Below, piece by piece: positions 25,802-34,875 of a stretch of DNA of 64,000 nt (positions within the stretch are counted from its first letter, which is position 1; each line of letters begins with the position of its first letter). Under the pieces are notes generated by a model. That model ran no database searches, was not told the DNA's origin, and saw only the letters and a program-made list of their open reading frames with translations. Both the position numbers and the translations under genes were made by a program. The stretch covers positions 372,001 to 436,000 of the forward strand of contig JBCHKQ010000002.1 in the NCBI GenBank assembly GCA_039023545.1, in the 5' to 3' direction. The DNA is from Spirochaetia bacterium 38H-sp. Its GTDB lineage: Bacteria; Spirochaetota; Spirochaetia; Winmispirales; Winmispiraceae.

Positions 25802-28584
25802 AGCGTATTGCTTTTATTTATAGGCATCCGTGGGTTGTTATCGCGGTTATTTGTGCTATTACTGTTTTTTTTGGCGTATGGATTCCCGGTATAGAGCTTG
25901 ATAACGATACTTTTCATTTTATTCCCGATAATCATCCGGAGAGAATGGCTTTTAAAAATACTGAGGATCTCTTTGGCGAAGCTATCGGTATGGTTGTAGG
26001 TATAGAGGTGGAGACCGGTTCTATTTTTGACAGGGATGTTCTTGGTTTTGTGGATAAGCTTACAAAAAAAATTGAGGAGCTAGATCAGGTAGGCGATGTT
26101 ATGTCCGTCACCAATGCGGATTATATCGCCGCAACTGCTGAAGGTATGGAAGTTGTGCCTATTGTAGACTCTGTAAACTCGGATGAAGATATAAAACTGC
26201 TCAAGTCAAGGCTGCTTTCCTGGGATATGTATGAGGGGGTTCTATATTCTTCTGATTTTAAAGCTACTCAGATTATTGTGCCTATAAAAAGTACTAGTAC
26301 AGAGGATGAGAGAGAAGCAATTTACAGGTCCATAAAGCAGGCAATTGCCGACTATGCTGTCCCGGGTGTTAAGACTTATGTGGCAGGTACGCCCGCAATG
26401 ACTGTGCTTATCAGTCATAATATGAATACAGATATCAAATTGCTTATTCCTCTTGTCATTCTTGTTCTTACGGCAAGTCTTTTCCTTTCTTTTAGAAGAC
26501 TGGGAGGTGTAATTCTGCCTCTTGTCACAGTGGTTATAAGCACTATCTGGACAGTAGGTCTCATGGCTCTTCTGGGTATAAAGCTTTCTCTTATTGGTAC
26601 GGTCATCCCCGTTCTTATGGTTGCTGTAGGCAGTGCATACGGGATTCATATCATAAGCCATTATTATGATCTTGTACGAGATAAGGGCACCTCTGTCTCA
26701 GAAGATGTGCATGTGGAGCTTATTGTGGAGACTGTACGGGATGTGGGTAAGCCTGTTCTCCTTGCAGCTATTACCACCATGGTAGGCTTTGGTTCTCTGG
26801 CATCAAGTCAGGTAAGGCCGATTCAGGAGTTTGGAATATTTAGCGCCTTTGGTGTTCTAGCTGCACTTATAGTTGCCGTAACGTTTATTCCCTCTATTTT
26901 GCTTGTACGTCACAGAGCCCTCAAATCCGCAGAGCAAAAGAACGGTAAGGAGGATGGGGTTGACAGGTTTATGCTTTTTCTCTATAGGCTCTTTTCCAGC
27001 AAAAGGGCAAGCATAATTCTTCTTGCAATAATTGCAATAGGCTTGGGTATTTATGGCACAACATTGCTGGATAAAGACAATGTGCTTGTTGACTACTTTA
27101 AGCCAAACACGGAAATAAGAAAAGCTGATAAGTTTTTTAGAGAAAAGTTTACCGGGACAAAATCCTTTGAAATCATCGTGGATGGAAAAGCATCTGGAGC
27201 TCTGACAGATCCTGACGTACTTGTTGCTATGGATGGTCTGTCATCTTATCTCAAGGATAAATATCCGGAAGTAAAAAAAGTAATATCTTTTTCCGATTTT
27301 TTAAAGCGTATAAATCAGGTGTTAAACACTCCTCCGGAACAGCTTACAGAAGAAAAAACAACTCCCATAGAAAAAGAATCTTCCCTATCAGTATCACAAC
27401 AGGAAGGAAGCAATTCGGGTTTCTCTTCTCTGAGTTTTTTCTCAGATGACAGTAAGAATAATAATGCTAATACTTCTTCTTCGGAGCAGGATAAGACAGC
27501 AAGCTCAGACACAACCTATGACAATTCTCTATTCTTTTTTGACAGCTCCGATACAACAGACAGTCCTTCTGATACAAGTAGGCAAGGAGAATCAGTCTAT
27601 AGTTCCCATTCCAATATAGAAGCCTCCTACACTACTGCAAAGCCAGGTATAAGCGATATAGAGTTTGCAAGACTGCTAAATACTGCATATGCCATGGCTG
27701 ACTCTCAGGATATAAGCGCAAGAGAGCTTGTAAAGCTTATAAACAGAGAGCTCAACTATATGGGAGCAGCTTATTACGAGATTCCCCACGAACCGAAAAA
27801 ATACAGTTTAAGCAGTAAAGAAGAGCTTTCCAACCTGATATCACAGTATTTACTTCTCTTTTCCGGTAACTTATCCTCATGGACAGATGATGCAATAGAG
27901 CCGTCTATGGCAAAGATAAGCGTTCAGATATCAGATACGGGCTCCATAAAGCCATATATGATAGCAAAGGATGCGGAAGAATACGCAAAAAGGCACTTTC
28001 CCCAAGGGTACAGCATACGTACAAGCGGTGTTGCCAAGGTAGAATACGCACTGACAGATCTTATTGTAAAATCACAAGTTATAAGTATAGTTGCATCTCT
28101 TGCTCTCGTCTTTCTTATAATTGTAATCAACTTTAGGTCTGTTGTTGCCGGTATATATGGACTCATACCTCTGGGGATAACCGTTCTTCTCAACTTTGGA
28201 ATTATGGGCATACTAGGCATAAAATTGGATATATCCACATCCATGGTAGCTTCCCTTGCCATAGGTATAGGCATAGATTACACAATCCACTTTCTCAACT
28301 ATTACCATAGAGAAAGGCTAAGGACAGGCGACAGCAAGAAGGCAAGCAGCAACAGCATAAAAGGCGTGGGAAAAGCGATTGTGTTTAACGCTGTTTCTGT
28401 TGCAGCTGGATTTTTGGTTCTGCTTCTATCCAGATTTACACCACTCAACTATCTGGGGCTGCTTATCGCAATAACAATGCTTACATCCAGCACGGCATCC
28501 ATAAGCCTGCTGCCTGCATTGTTTTCCATAAAAGAACCGGCTTTCCTTAGAAAGCCAATAAATAGTTACGGAGGAGAAAAATGA
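25798..28584 (+). CDS. RND/MMPL-superfamily transporter (HAE3-like)
   Basis: 928 residues with the two-fold RND layout: one membrane helix, a periplasmic loop, five helices, then the same again. Helix 4-type motifs are VAVGSAYGIHIISHYYD in the first half and IGIGIDYTIHFLNYYHRE in the second. The second periplasmic loop carries an unusual Ser/Asp/Thr-rich stretch (about 510-605). It overlaps tetR and is followed by LolA-like and outer-membrane protein genes. HAE3/HpnN-type pumps with such partners move lipids or hydrophobic molecules across the envelope. Confidence 0.9.
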   Translation: MKRIAFIYRHPWVVIAVICAITVFFGVWIPGIELDNDTFHFIPDNHPERMAFKNTEDLFGEAIGMVVGIEVETGSIFDRDVLGFVDKLTKKIEELDQVGDVMSVTNADYIAATAEGMEVVPIVDSVNSDEDIKLLKSRLLSWDMYEGVLYSSDFKATQIIVPIKSTSTEDEREAIYRSIKQAIADYAVPGVKTYVAGTPAMTVLISHNMNTDIKLLIPLVILVLTASLFLSFRRLGGVILPLVTVVISTIWTVGLMALLGIKLSLIGTVIPVLMVAVGSAYGIHIISHYYDLVRDKGTSVSEDVHVELIVETVRDVGKPVLLAAITTMVGFGSLASSQVRPIQEFGIFSAFGVLAALIVAVTFIPSILLVRHRALKSAEQKNGKEDGVDRFMLFLYRLFSSKRASIILLAIIAIGLGIYGTTLLDKDNVLVDYFKPNTEIRKADKFFREKFTGTKSFEIIVDGKASGALTDPDVLVAMDGLSSYLKDKYPEVKKVISFSDFLKRINQVLNTPPEQLTEEKTTPIEKESSLSVSQQEGSNSGFSSLSFFSDDSKNNNANTSSSEQDKTASSDTTYDNSLFFFDSSDTTDSPSDTSRQGESVYSSHSNIEASYTTAKPGISDIEFARLLNTAYAMADSQDISARELVKLINRELNYMGAAYYEIPHEPKKYSLSSKEELSNLISQYLLLFSGNLSSWTDDAIEPSMAKISVQISDTGSIKPYMIAKDAEEYAKRHFPQGYSIRTSGVAKVEYALTDLIVKSQVISIVASLALVFLIIVINFRSVVAGIYGLIPLGITVLLNFGIMGILGIKLDISTSMVASLAIGIGIDYTIHFLNYYHRERLRTGDSKKASSNSIKGVGKAIVFNAVSVAAGFLVLLLSRFTPLNYLGLLIAITMLTSSTASISLLPALFSIKEPAFLRKPINSYGGEK

Positions 28585-29354
28585 TAAAAAAGAAAACAGC
28601 AATTACAGCTCTTATTTTTGCAGTAACAATCAATCTTTTTGCCCTTGACGGCAGAGAAATAATGCAAAAAGCAGAGGATTCCGTAAAAGTTGACTCAACT
28701 CATGCGCTCGTTCAGATGAGCCTTACGGATAAAAACAACAAAGAATCCGTAAGAATACTGGAGATGTTTGAAGCCAAGGATAAGAACGGACTATCACAGA
28801 GCCTTATAATCTTTCATAAACCAGCATCAGTTGCAGGCACACGTTTCCTTGTGCAAGAACAAAAGGGACGCTCGGATGATAAGTTTATATACCTTCCCAG
28901 TCTCAAAAGAGTAAGAAGAATCGCAGCCTCAGAAGGAGGACAATCCTTTATGGGCTCAGATTTTAGCTACGATGACATGTCGACACGAGATATTGATGAG
29001 GACACCCATACACTCCTAAGAGAAGAAAAATACAATGGCCAGGACTGCTATGTAGTACAATCCATACCCAAGAATCTCAAGGAAGCACAATACCAGCTTA
29101 GAATATCCTGGGTAAGAAAAGACAACTTTATGCCTGTTAGAGTGGAACTGTACGAAACAAAAGACCGGTTAAAAAAGGTTTTGACAATAGAAAAGCTCGA
29201 AAAAATAGACGGAGTGTGGACACCAATCATAACAAAAATGGAAAACATAACAGATAAACACAGCACTACTCTGACCATGCAAAAGGTAGAGTACAACAAG
29301 AAACTTCCTGATGCACTGTTTACTCAGAAATTTCTTGAAACAGGGAGACTGTAA
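28581..29354 (+). CDS. LolA-like outer-membrane lipoprotein-sorting protein
   Basis: 257 residues with a signal peptide ending near FALDG. The body matches the LolA-like family found beside MMPL pumps: REIMQKAEDSVKVDST, then GTRFLVQEQKGRSDDKFIYLPSLKRVRRIAASEGGQSFMGSDFSYDDM. Such proteins are periplasmic lipid or lipoprotein carriers with a LolA half-barrel. The start overlaps the RND stop (ATGA). It probably shuttles the pump's lipid substrate to the outer membrane. Confidence 0.88.
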   Translation: MIKKKTAITALIFAVTINLFALDGREIMQKAEDSVKVDSTHALVQMSLTDKNNKESVRILEMFEAKDKNGLSQSLIIFHKPASVAGTRFLVQEQKGRSDDKFIYLPSLKRVRRIAASEGGQSFMGSDFSYDDMSTRDIDEDTHTLLREEKYNGQDCYVVQSIPKNLKEAQYQLRISWVRKDNFMPVRVELYETKDRLKKVLTIEKLEKIDGVWTPIITKMENITDKHSTTLTMQKVEYNKKLPDALFTQKFLETGRL

Positions 29355-29368
29355 TGAGGAGGATAACA

Positions 29369-30811
29369 ATGAAAAAAATCGCAATAATAACAGCCGTATT
29401 TTTTATTGCTTTATCCGCATTTGCGCAGGAAGACTTTTCTTTCTTTGACACTATCTCAGGGACAGAATCAAGCATGCTAAAAATATCAGGCAACATTGAT
29501 ACTGAGCTAAGATTCTTTACTGATCCTGATAAAAGCATAGAAAAACAGGACATAGCAGAAACCAGCGGCATAGGACTGGACATAAGCTACGATGGCCAAT
29601 CCTCAAGAGCAATAGCAAGCCTAAGTTATGACCAATCCTACGATTTTACCACACAAGCAGGACGTCAGGCAGCACTAAGCGACATGATAAAAGAGGCATA
29701 CATCCAGCTTTTTTTATCATGGGCAACAATTGACATAGGATATAAAAAGATTGTCTGGGGAAAAGGTGATAAGGTGCACACCTTTGACACAATAAACCCT
29801 ACAGACTATACGGACTTTATCAACCCGGACTATCTGGATAGAAAAAAAGCAGAAAACATGCTTCACATAACAATCGCTCTCTCCGATTTTGCAAACTGGG
29901 AGATTGTCTATGTACCCAGTTTTACACCCGACATCTTCCCTCAGGAAGGCAAGTGGGTACAATACGAGTTCTCAAGTCTATCAACTGCCATAGAAGATGC
30001 AATCAACCAGGGCGCAACAGCCTATGCCACAACAGTTACTGCAGATTATATGAGTGCGGGATTTAGCCTTACAGAAGCACAAACACTTGCCAAACGCGAT
30101 GCGCAGCTATGGGCAGCACAACATGCAGAGCAAGCCTTAGTCTATGACAACCCAGAAGGCCTTGACTCCTTTATTGCAGCTAGCAGGATAAACGCAAGCT
30201 TTGCTGGAATAGACATGGGACTGTCCTATCAATACACATACGACCGACTGCCCGTAATAGACACAAGCAAACTCTCAACAAACTACCAGGCCACAATCAC
30301 TTACAACAGGCTGCAACTGATAGGCGCGGAGCTTGCAACAGCACCAGCTGGATTTAACATAAAAGCAGAAGCAGCCTACTTCCTCACAGAAGACACAGAC
30401 GGCACAGACCCACTTGTGAGGAACAACCGCATAGCATACCTTGCAGGAGTGGACAAAGACATCATCCCGGACATCAATATCAACCTGCAGATAACAGGAA
30501 GCTACGTTCTGGGCACTGACAATATAAAAAAAGGCGATACGGACTACAACGCAGACAGCAAGTATAGCACAACCATCATCAACGCAGGACTTACCGGCAA
30601 CATGCTCAACAACAACCTCTACTTGGAAGCAGCAGGAGCCTATCAAATAGAAACAACAACCTGGATGCTAAGACCACGCCTGGAGTACAACATAGACGAT
30701 AACACAAAAATAGGCATAAGCTACACATACTATGCAGGAGATAAAGACACACTATTTGGCCAGTTTAACTCATCATCATTTCTTAAAATATACAGCACAA
30801 TAAAGTTCTAA
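29369..30811 (+). CDS. DUF1302-like outer-membrane beta-barrel protein
   Basis: 480 residues. The ATG at 29369 has GAGGAGG 6 nt upstream and starts a clear signal peptide, MKKIAIITAVFFIALSAFAQ. The remainder is rich in alternating short strands (LDISYDGQSSRAIASLSYDQS, YKKIVWGKGDKVHTFDTINPTDYTDF) and ends in a strand finishing in Phe (SFLKIYSTIKF), as in outer-membrane barrels. The WGKGD..D.INP.D pattern resembles DUF1302 proteins encoded with RND/LolA-like partners. It is last in the tetR operon and is followed by a hairpin repeat. Confidence 0.78.
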   Translation: MKKIAIITAVFFIALSAFAQEDFSFFDTISGTESSMLKISGNIDTELRFFTDPDKSIEKQDIAETSGIGLDISYDGQSSRAIASLSYDQSYDFTTQAGRQAALSDMIKEAYIQLFLSWATIDIGYKKIVWGKGDKVHTFDTINPTDYTDFINPDYLDRKKAENMLHITIALSDFANWEIVYVPSFTPDIFPQEGKWVQYEFSSLSTAIEDAINQGATAYATTVTADYMSAGFSLTEAQTLAKRDAQLWAAQHAEQALVYDNPEGLDSFIAASRINASFAGIDMGLSYQYTYDRLPVIDTSKLSTNYQATITYNRLQLIGAELATAPAGFNIKAEAAYFLTEDTDGTDPLVRNNRIAYLAGVDKDIIPDININLQITGSYVLGTDNIKKGDTDYNADSKYSTTIINAGLTGNMLNNNLYLEAAGAYQIETTTWMLRPRLEYNIDDNTKIGISYTYYAGDKDTLFGQFNSSSFLKIYSTIKF

Positions 30812-30813
30812 AA

Positions 30814-30860
30814 TTTATACCGAACGTGCGGGATGCTACTGCATCCCGCACTGCTTTTGA
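30814..30860 (-). repeat. Intergenic hairpin repeat, copy 9
   Basis: TTTATACCGAACG, perfect 10-bp stem TGCGGGATGC/GCATCCCGCA with loop TACT, degenerate tail CTGCTTTTG. It begins 3 bp after the barrel-protein stop and could help end that transcript. Confidence 0.82.
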
Positions 30861-31040
30861 ATAAAACACTTTTCAATACATAGAAACATAAGAATATTTT
30901 TTTGATATTTTTGAGTTTTTTGATATTTTTTATAAGAAAAATACAAAAAAACATATTTTTTATTAAAAAAGTAAAAAAAATATTGAAAACAAAAAAAACA
31001 AAAGCTATATTCATAAAAAATCAAATCAAATGGAGGAACT

Positions 31041-31425
31041 ATGAAAAAGCAAAAGTACTCATCGTACTGCTTCTTCTCACTCTCTTCCTTGTTTCCTGTA
31101 TAACATTTAAACTTTCGGGGCACAGGTAACAAAGGAAATTCCCTCTTATGAGGTTGTGGGGGAATTTGACATCACAGTTAAAGTAAATGAGTTTCTTGGT
31201 AACTCGGGAGGCACAAACCTCTTAAACCTATCAGCAGATGCAATGGATACTGCTATCTACGATGCAATCCAGAGAGAAATACAGAAGTATACAGGTGATG
31301 CCGCAGTAAACGTGATAATAGAGTACAAAGCAGAATTTCTCGACCTTCTTCTTAACAATTTCACTTTTGGAATCTACGCTCCTGCAACAGCTCACGTAAC
31401 AGGAACTATTGTAAAATACAAATAA
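31041..31425 (+). pseudogene. Frameshifted small lipoprotein gene
   Basis: The ATG at 31041 has TGGAGG. Adding one A at 31044-31048 and one G at 31117-31120 gives a single reading of about 128 residues: MKKAKVLIVLLLLTLFLVSC, a lipobox, then a body with KEIPSYEVVGEFDITVKVNE and TAIYDAIQREIQKYTGDAAV. As given, frame one stops after 20 codons. I do not recognise the body. The 3' part (31156-31425) is a clean open frame followed by a terminator, so the lesion may be recent or a sequencing error. Confidence 0.7.
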
Positions 31426-31434
31426 AAAGACAGC

Positions 31435-31463
31435 CAGGGGAGAGTTTTCTCCCCTGTTTTTTT
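31435..31463 (+). terminator. Terminator after the frameshifted lipoprotein gene
   Basis: CAGGGGAGA/TCTCCCCTG with loop GTTT and seven T. Confidence 0.92.
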
Positions 31464-31491
31464 GACAATCTGCTATTTTTAAGAAAAACAT

Positions 31492-31878
31492 ATGAAGAAT
31501 AAAAAAACATTGATTAATATTTTCTTTTTTTTCACTTTGCTTTTTATTTCCTGTGGTAATAATACACAGCAGATAGAAACTGCTTATAAAAAGCTTGTTA
31601 TGGCTGCTCGTGCTGGTAACAGCAAATATCTACAGGAAAGACTGCCATTTCTGTCCGCTCTATCGAATAGTGAAAACCAGGAAATGGTTTCTTCTTTTAT
31701 GCTTGCTCTCAAAAAAGATATTCCGTATAAAATAAAGTTTGAGTCAGAAGATATGGCAATTTTACAGAGAAACGATGGCTTTATACTGGTTTTTTCCAGG
31801 TCAGAAGACGGAAAATGGGTAGTTGCCAGTGATTTTACTATGAAAACAACAATAGATATAATCCCTGCAAAAAAATAA
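31492..31878 (+). CDS. Small lipoprotein of unknown function
   Basis: 128 residues beginning with a lysine-rich lipoprotein signal (MKNKKTLINIFFFFTLLFISC, Cys21). The mature part is mostly helical at first (IETAYKKLVMAARAGNSKYLQERLPF), then beta-like, with FILVFSRSEDGKWVVASDF near the end. This resembles the layout of small DUF4878/NTF2-like lipoproteins but I cannot assign a family. It lies between a terminator and a hairpin repeat, so it is its own unit. Confidence 0.75.
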   Translation: MKNKKTLINIFFFFTLLFISCGNNTQQIETAYKKLVMAARAGNSKYLQERLPFLSALSNSENQEMVSSFMLALKKDIPYKIKFESEDMAILQRNDGFILVFSRSEDGKWVVASDFTMKTTIDIIPAKK

Positions 31879-31886
31879 TCTCAATT

Positions 31887-31962
31887 TTGCCGCAGGCAGG
31901 TGCAGGGGCTGACTCAATCTCCCTCTCTTCTTTACAGTCAGCCCTTGCACCGTTCGGTATAA
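31887..31962 (+). repeat. Intergenic hairpin repeat, copy 10
   Basis: TTTTGCCGCAGGCAG, stem GGTGCA/TGCACC plus GGGCTGACT/AGTCAGCCC, end CGTTCGGTATAA. Confidence 0.87.
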
Positions 31963-32026
31963 AATACTATTGAAAAAATGTGACATATTAATCTATATTC
32001 TTATAAAATCGTAAAAAGGAGTTGGC

Positions 32027-33820
32027 GTGAGTATAATTGTTCCAAAAAAATCAGCGGTTCTTGACGCCATGGAGAGTTTTATCCTGTCCGTATCAGGCTG
32101 GCGCAAGGTTTTTGCAGCATCAGGATTGGAGAATGATCTTGCAGAGGATATAAGCCCTGAGGATATGGTTCTTGCCTTTTGCGCAGGAAGGGTTTTTGCA
32201 GATTTTTTTGCAACTCGTATGGAGGATGGGCGGTTTGTTGTACTGGGGCGTGACACAAGGCATACGGGCGATGCTATAGCAAGATGTGTTTTTGCGGGTT
32301 TTTTAGAGGCGGGTGTTGACTGCCGTTTTATCGGAATTACAGCAGCTCCTGAGATTATGGCTCTTTCTGCTGTGGCAGAAGATACTGGGGGTTTTGTCTA
32401 TGTCTCCGCAAGCCATAATCCGCCAGGGCATAACGGTATTAAAGCCGGCTACAATGGCGGTGTTCTGGATGCAGAGGAAGCGAGCTCATTGATAGAAGAT
32501 TTTAAAATCCTTGTAAACTCGCTTGAGGATAAGGATATCCAACATATCATAAGCTTGATAGATAAAACAGAGATTGTTAAGGATGAGGAGCTCAAAAACA
32601 GAGCAAAATCTTCTTATCTTGATTTTATATCTTCTGTGATATGCGGCTTTTTTTATAATAAGGACATGGATTCCTCTTTATCCGCTATCAAGTATGCACT
32701 GAGTAATATAAGGCCTTCTATAATAGGAGAACTCAACGGAAGTTCTCGAGCTCTTAGCATAGACAGGGACTTTCTAGAGAGCCTCGGATGTTCTGTGTTT
32801 ATATATAACAATATTCCAGGTGATTTTGCCCATGATATTCTCCCAGAAGGAGAGTCTCTTGCTCTGTGTGCAGAGCTTGTCTCGGAGCAGGCTAAGAAAG
32901 AAAAAAAGGATGTTGTAGGCTATGTTCCTGACTGTGATGGAGACAGGGGGAATCTTGTGTTTGCAGATCAGGAGGGCAACGCAAGGATTCTGGATGCCCA
33001 GGAAGTCTTTGCGCTTGCTGTACTTGGTGAGCTGGCCTTTGCCAGTGTCGTTAATCCAGGCAAGCCTCTGGCTGTTGTTGCAAACGGGCCTACATCCATG
33101 AGGATAGAGGAGATTGCAGAGGCTTTTGATGCACAGGTCATACGGGTAGAAGTTGGAGAGGCTCATGTCACAGGTAAGGCTGTCGAGCTCATAAAGCAGG
33201 GGTATGTCGTGCCCATACTGGGAGAGGGCTCCAACGGGGGCAGCATTGTTCCTCCTGCCAGAGTCAGAGATCCGCTTGCAACAATAGGCTCAATCCTCAA
33301 GCTTATTGCACTAAGAGATGAGCCTTATGCCCTTTTTAAAAGATGGTGCAAAGCTAGAGGGATAAATTATAAAAAGGATTTTTCCCTGTCCGATGTTTTG
33401 GCTTCTCTTCCCGCATACACTACAAGTACCACAGGAGATAATGGCGCAAGTCTGAGGATAAATACAAAGGATATGAGCTCTCTCAAAGAACGTTATCAGA
33501 ATATTTTTGCAGATGAGTGGGAACAAAGGAAAAATGAGCTCGCATCCATGGGAATATATTCTTATCACAGAGAAATATATCTTGCCGGCAACAGATATGT
33601 TGACAGTACTCTGCCATTCTCCTTACCCGGAGAAAAGGGCGGCTTTAAGATGATGCTCAAAGACAAGGAAGACAGACCTGTAGCCTTTATGTGGATGAGA
33701 AAGTCAGGTACAGAGCCTGTCTTTAGAATCCTCGTGGATGCAAAAGGCGACAACAGAAAGCTTGCAGAATATCTTTTTAACTGGCAGAGAAACCTGATAA
33801 AGAAAGCCGATTCTGCCTGA
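32027..33820 (+). CDS. Alpha-D-phosphohexomutase (phosphoglucomutase/phosphomannomutase)
   Basis: 597 residues, starting with GTG behind AAAAGGAG. The active-site serine loop is VSASHNPPGHNG (Ser129), the metal loop PDCDGDRGNLV lies near 305, the sugar loop is GEGSNGG near 405, and the phosphate loop is RKSGTEPVFRI near 560. These are the four signature loops of the family, which interconvert hexose 1- and 6-phosphates through a phosphoserine. The substrate-loop variant (GEGSNGG rather than GEESGG/GGEQSGH) and extra length prevent a firm choice of glucose or mannose. A single-gene unit upstream of birA. Confidence 0.9.
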   Translation: MSIIVPKKSAVLDAMESFILSVSGWRKVFAASGLENDLAEDISPEDMVLAFCAGRVFADFFATRMEDGRFVVLGRDTRHTGDAIARCVFAGFLEAGVDCRFIGITAAPEIMALSAVAEDTGGFVYVSASHNPPGHNGIKAGYNGGVLDAEEASSLIEDFKILVNSLEDKDIQHIISLIDKTEIVKDEELKNRAKSSYLDFISSVICGFFYNKDMDSSLSAIKYALSNIRPSIIGELNGSSRALSIDRDFLESLGCSVFIYNNIPGDFAHDILPEGESLALCAELVSEQAKKEKKDVVGYVPDCDGDRGNLVFADQEGNARILDAQEVFALAVLGELAFASVVNPGKPLAVVANGPTSMRIEEIAEAFDAQVIRVEVGEAHVTGKAVELIKQGYVVPILGEGSNGGSIVPPARVRDPLATIGSILKLIALRDEPYALFKRWCKARGINYKKDFSLSDVLASLPAYTTSTTGDNGASLRINTKDMSSLKERYQNIFADEWEQRKNELASMGIYSYHREIYLAGNRYVDSTLPFSLPGEKGGFKMMLKDKEDRPVAFMWMRKSGTEPVFRILVDAKGDNRKLAEYLFNWQRNLIKKADSA

Positions 33821-33841
33821 CCTAAAGAGAAGCTCATAATA

Positions 33842-33869
33842 AGGTGCGGGATTCTATTTTTCCGCACCT
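33842..33869 (+). terminator. Probable terminator hairpin after the phosphohexomutase gene
   Basis: AGGTGCGG/CCGCACCT, 8-bp stem with a 12-base loop, 21 bp past the stop. The downstream T-run is poor, so termination is only likely. Confidence 0.45.
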
Positions 33870-33872
33870 CTC

Positions 33873-33901
33873 TTGTCAAGTTGGGAATTTCTATATATAA
33901 C
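33873..33901 (+). promoter_or_regulatory. Promoter of the birA-bioYMN operon
   Basis: TTGTCA, 17-bp spacer, TATAAC, 13 bp before the birA ATG, giving a leader of only about six nucleotides. Confidence 0.55.
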
Positions 33902-33930
33902 TGTTAACAAAGCCATGAAACAGGTTAACC
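33902..33930. promoter_or_regulatory. Candidate BirA operator over the birA start
   Basis: TGTTAAC, 15 bp, GTTAACC. This matches the known BirA-box geometry (two 7-9 bp inverted arms about 14-16 bp apart, TGTNAAC type). It covers the transcription start and the ATG. Confidence 0.6.
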
Positions 33931-34826
33931 TTACAAGAAAAAATATTTTGTCCGCATTAAGAGAAACATCTGATGCTGTATCGGGGCAACTTCTTGCAGA
34001 GAAGCTGGGGCTTTCTAGAGTAGCAGTTTGGAAGCATATAAACAGTCTGATAGAAAAGGGCTACGGTATAGAGAGCACTCCAAAGGGATACGTTCTGACA
34101 AACGACGGAGATTTTCTGTATCCATGGGAGTTTGATAGCAGGCTGTCCGTTTTTTGGCAACATAAGTGCAGCAGCACTATGGATATAGCAAGAAAGCTGG
34201 TAGAAGAAGAATCCGAGCATTATGACATAGTTATAAGCGACAAGCAGGATAAAGGCAGAGGAAGATACGGACACTCCTGGATTTATACGGACAAAAGCAT
34301 AGCTACAACATTTATTTTAAAAAAATCCATAGCAATGCAGGATATATGGAAAGTGCTTTTTGCAGCATCACTTGCCGTGTCAGAAGAACTTGAGGTAGAT
34401 GGTATAAAGACCAGCATACACTGGCCCAACGATATATATGCAGGAGACAAAAAGGTTGCAGGTATACTCATGGACATATCTGCAGAATACATGCTCGCCA
34501 CCAATATAAGGATAGGGATAGGGATAAATACAGGCAAAAAACCCGATATAGATAATGCCACATCCGTAAAGATAAGAAGAAAACGTGCAGACTTTATATC
34601 TTGCGTATTCTTCAGACTTACGGAGCTTATAGAGGCTGATAAAAACAGCATTACAACAAAAGTAAAAAACAAAAGCGATATATGGGGAAAAGAAATAGAA
34701 GTACACAGTTTTGGAAAAAGGATACGAGGTATTGCAAAGGACATAGGCAAGAACGGAGAGCTTATACTAGAAAACAAAAACAAAGAACGCATAAACATAT
34801 CCGATGGGATATGTACAATAGGGTAA
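33915..34826 (+). CDS. birA: Bifunctional biotin ligase / biotin operon repressor
   Basis: 303 residues. The N-terminal winged helix (LTRKNILSALRETSDAVSGQLLAEKLGLSRVAVWKHINSL-type, 5-45) is followed by the ligase domain with GRGRYGHSWIY, THW-like IHWPNDIYAGDKKVAGIL and NTG near GIGINTGKK, then a C-terminal SH3-like domain. It attaches biotin to acceptor proteins through biotinyl-AMP, and the winged helix implies repression when biotin is ample. The ATG at 33915 is preferred over an upstream TTG at 33873, which lies inside the promoter. It heads the operon with the biotin transporter. Confidence 0.92.
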   Translation: MKQVNLTRKNILSALRETSDAVSGQLLAEKLGLSRVAVWKHINSLIEKGYGIESTPKGYVLTNDGDFLYPWEFDSRLSVFWQHKCSSTMDIARKLVEEESEHYDIVISDKQDKGRGRYGHSWIYTDKSIATTFILKKSIAMQDIWKVLFAASLAVSEELEVDGIKTSIHWPNDIYAGDKKVAGILMDISAEYMLATNIRIGIGINTGKKPDIDNATSVKIRRKRADFISCVFFRLTELIEADKNSITTKVKNKSDIWGKEIEVHSFGKRIRGIAKDIGKNGELILENKNKERINISDGICTIG

Positions 34827-34844
34827 ATTTTTTACAGCATAGCC

Positions 34845-34857
34845 TGTAAAGTTTACA
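34845..34857. promoter_or_regulatory. Palindrome upstream of bioY
   Basis: TGTAAAGTTTACA, a perfect 6-1-6 palindrome 18 bp before the bioY ATG, with a third half-site TTTACA at 34831-34836 and TATAAT at 34858-34863. It may be a second regulator site, but the arms are closer than in a standard BirA box. Confidence 0.35.
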
Positions 34858-34875
34858 TATAATTTTGGAGGAATT

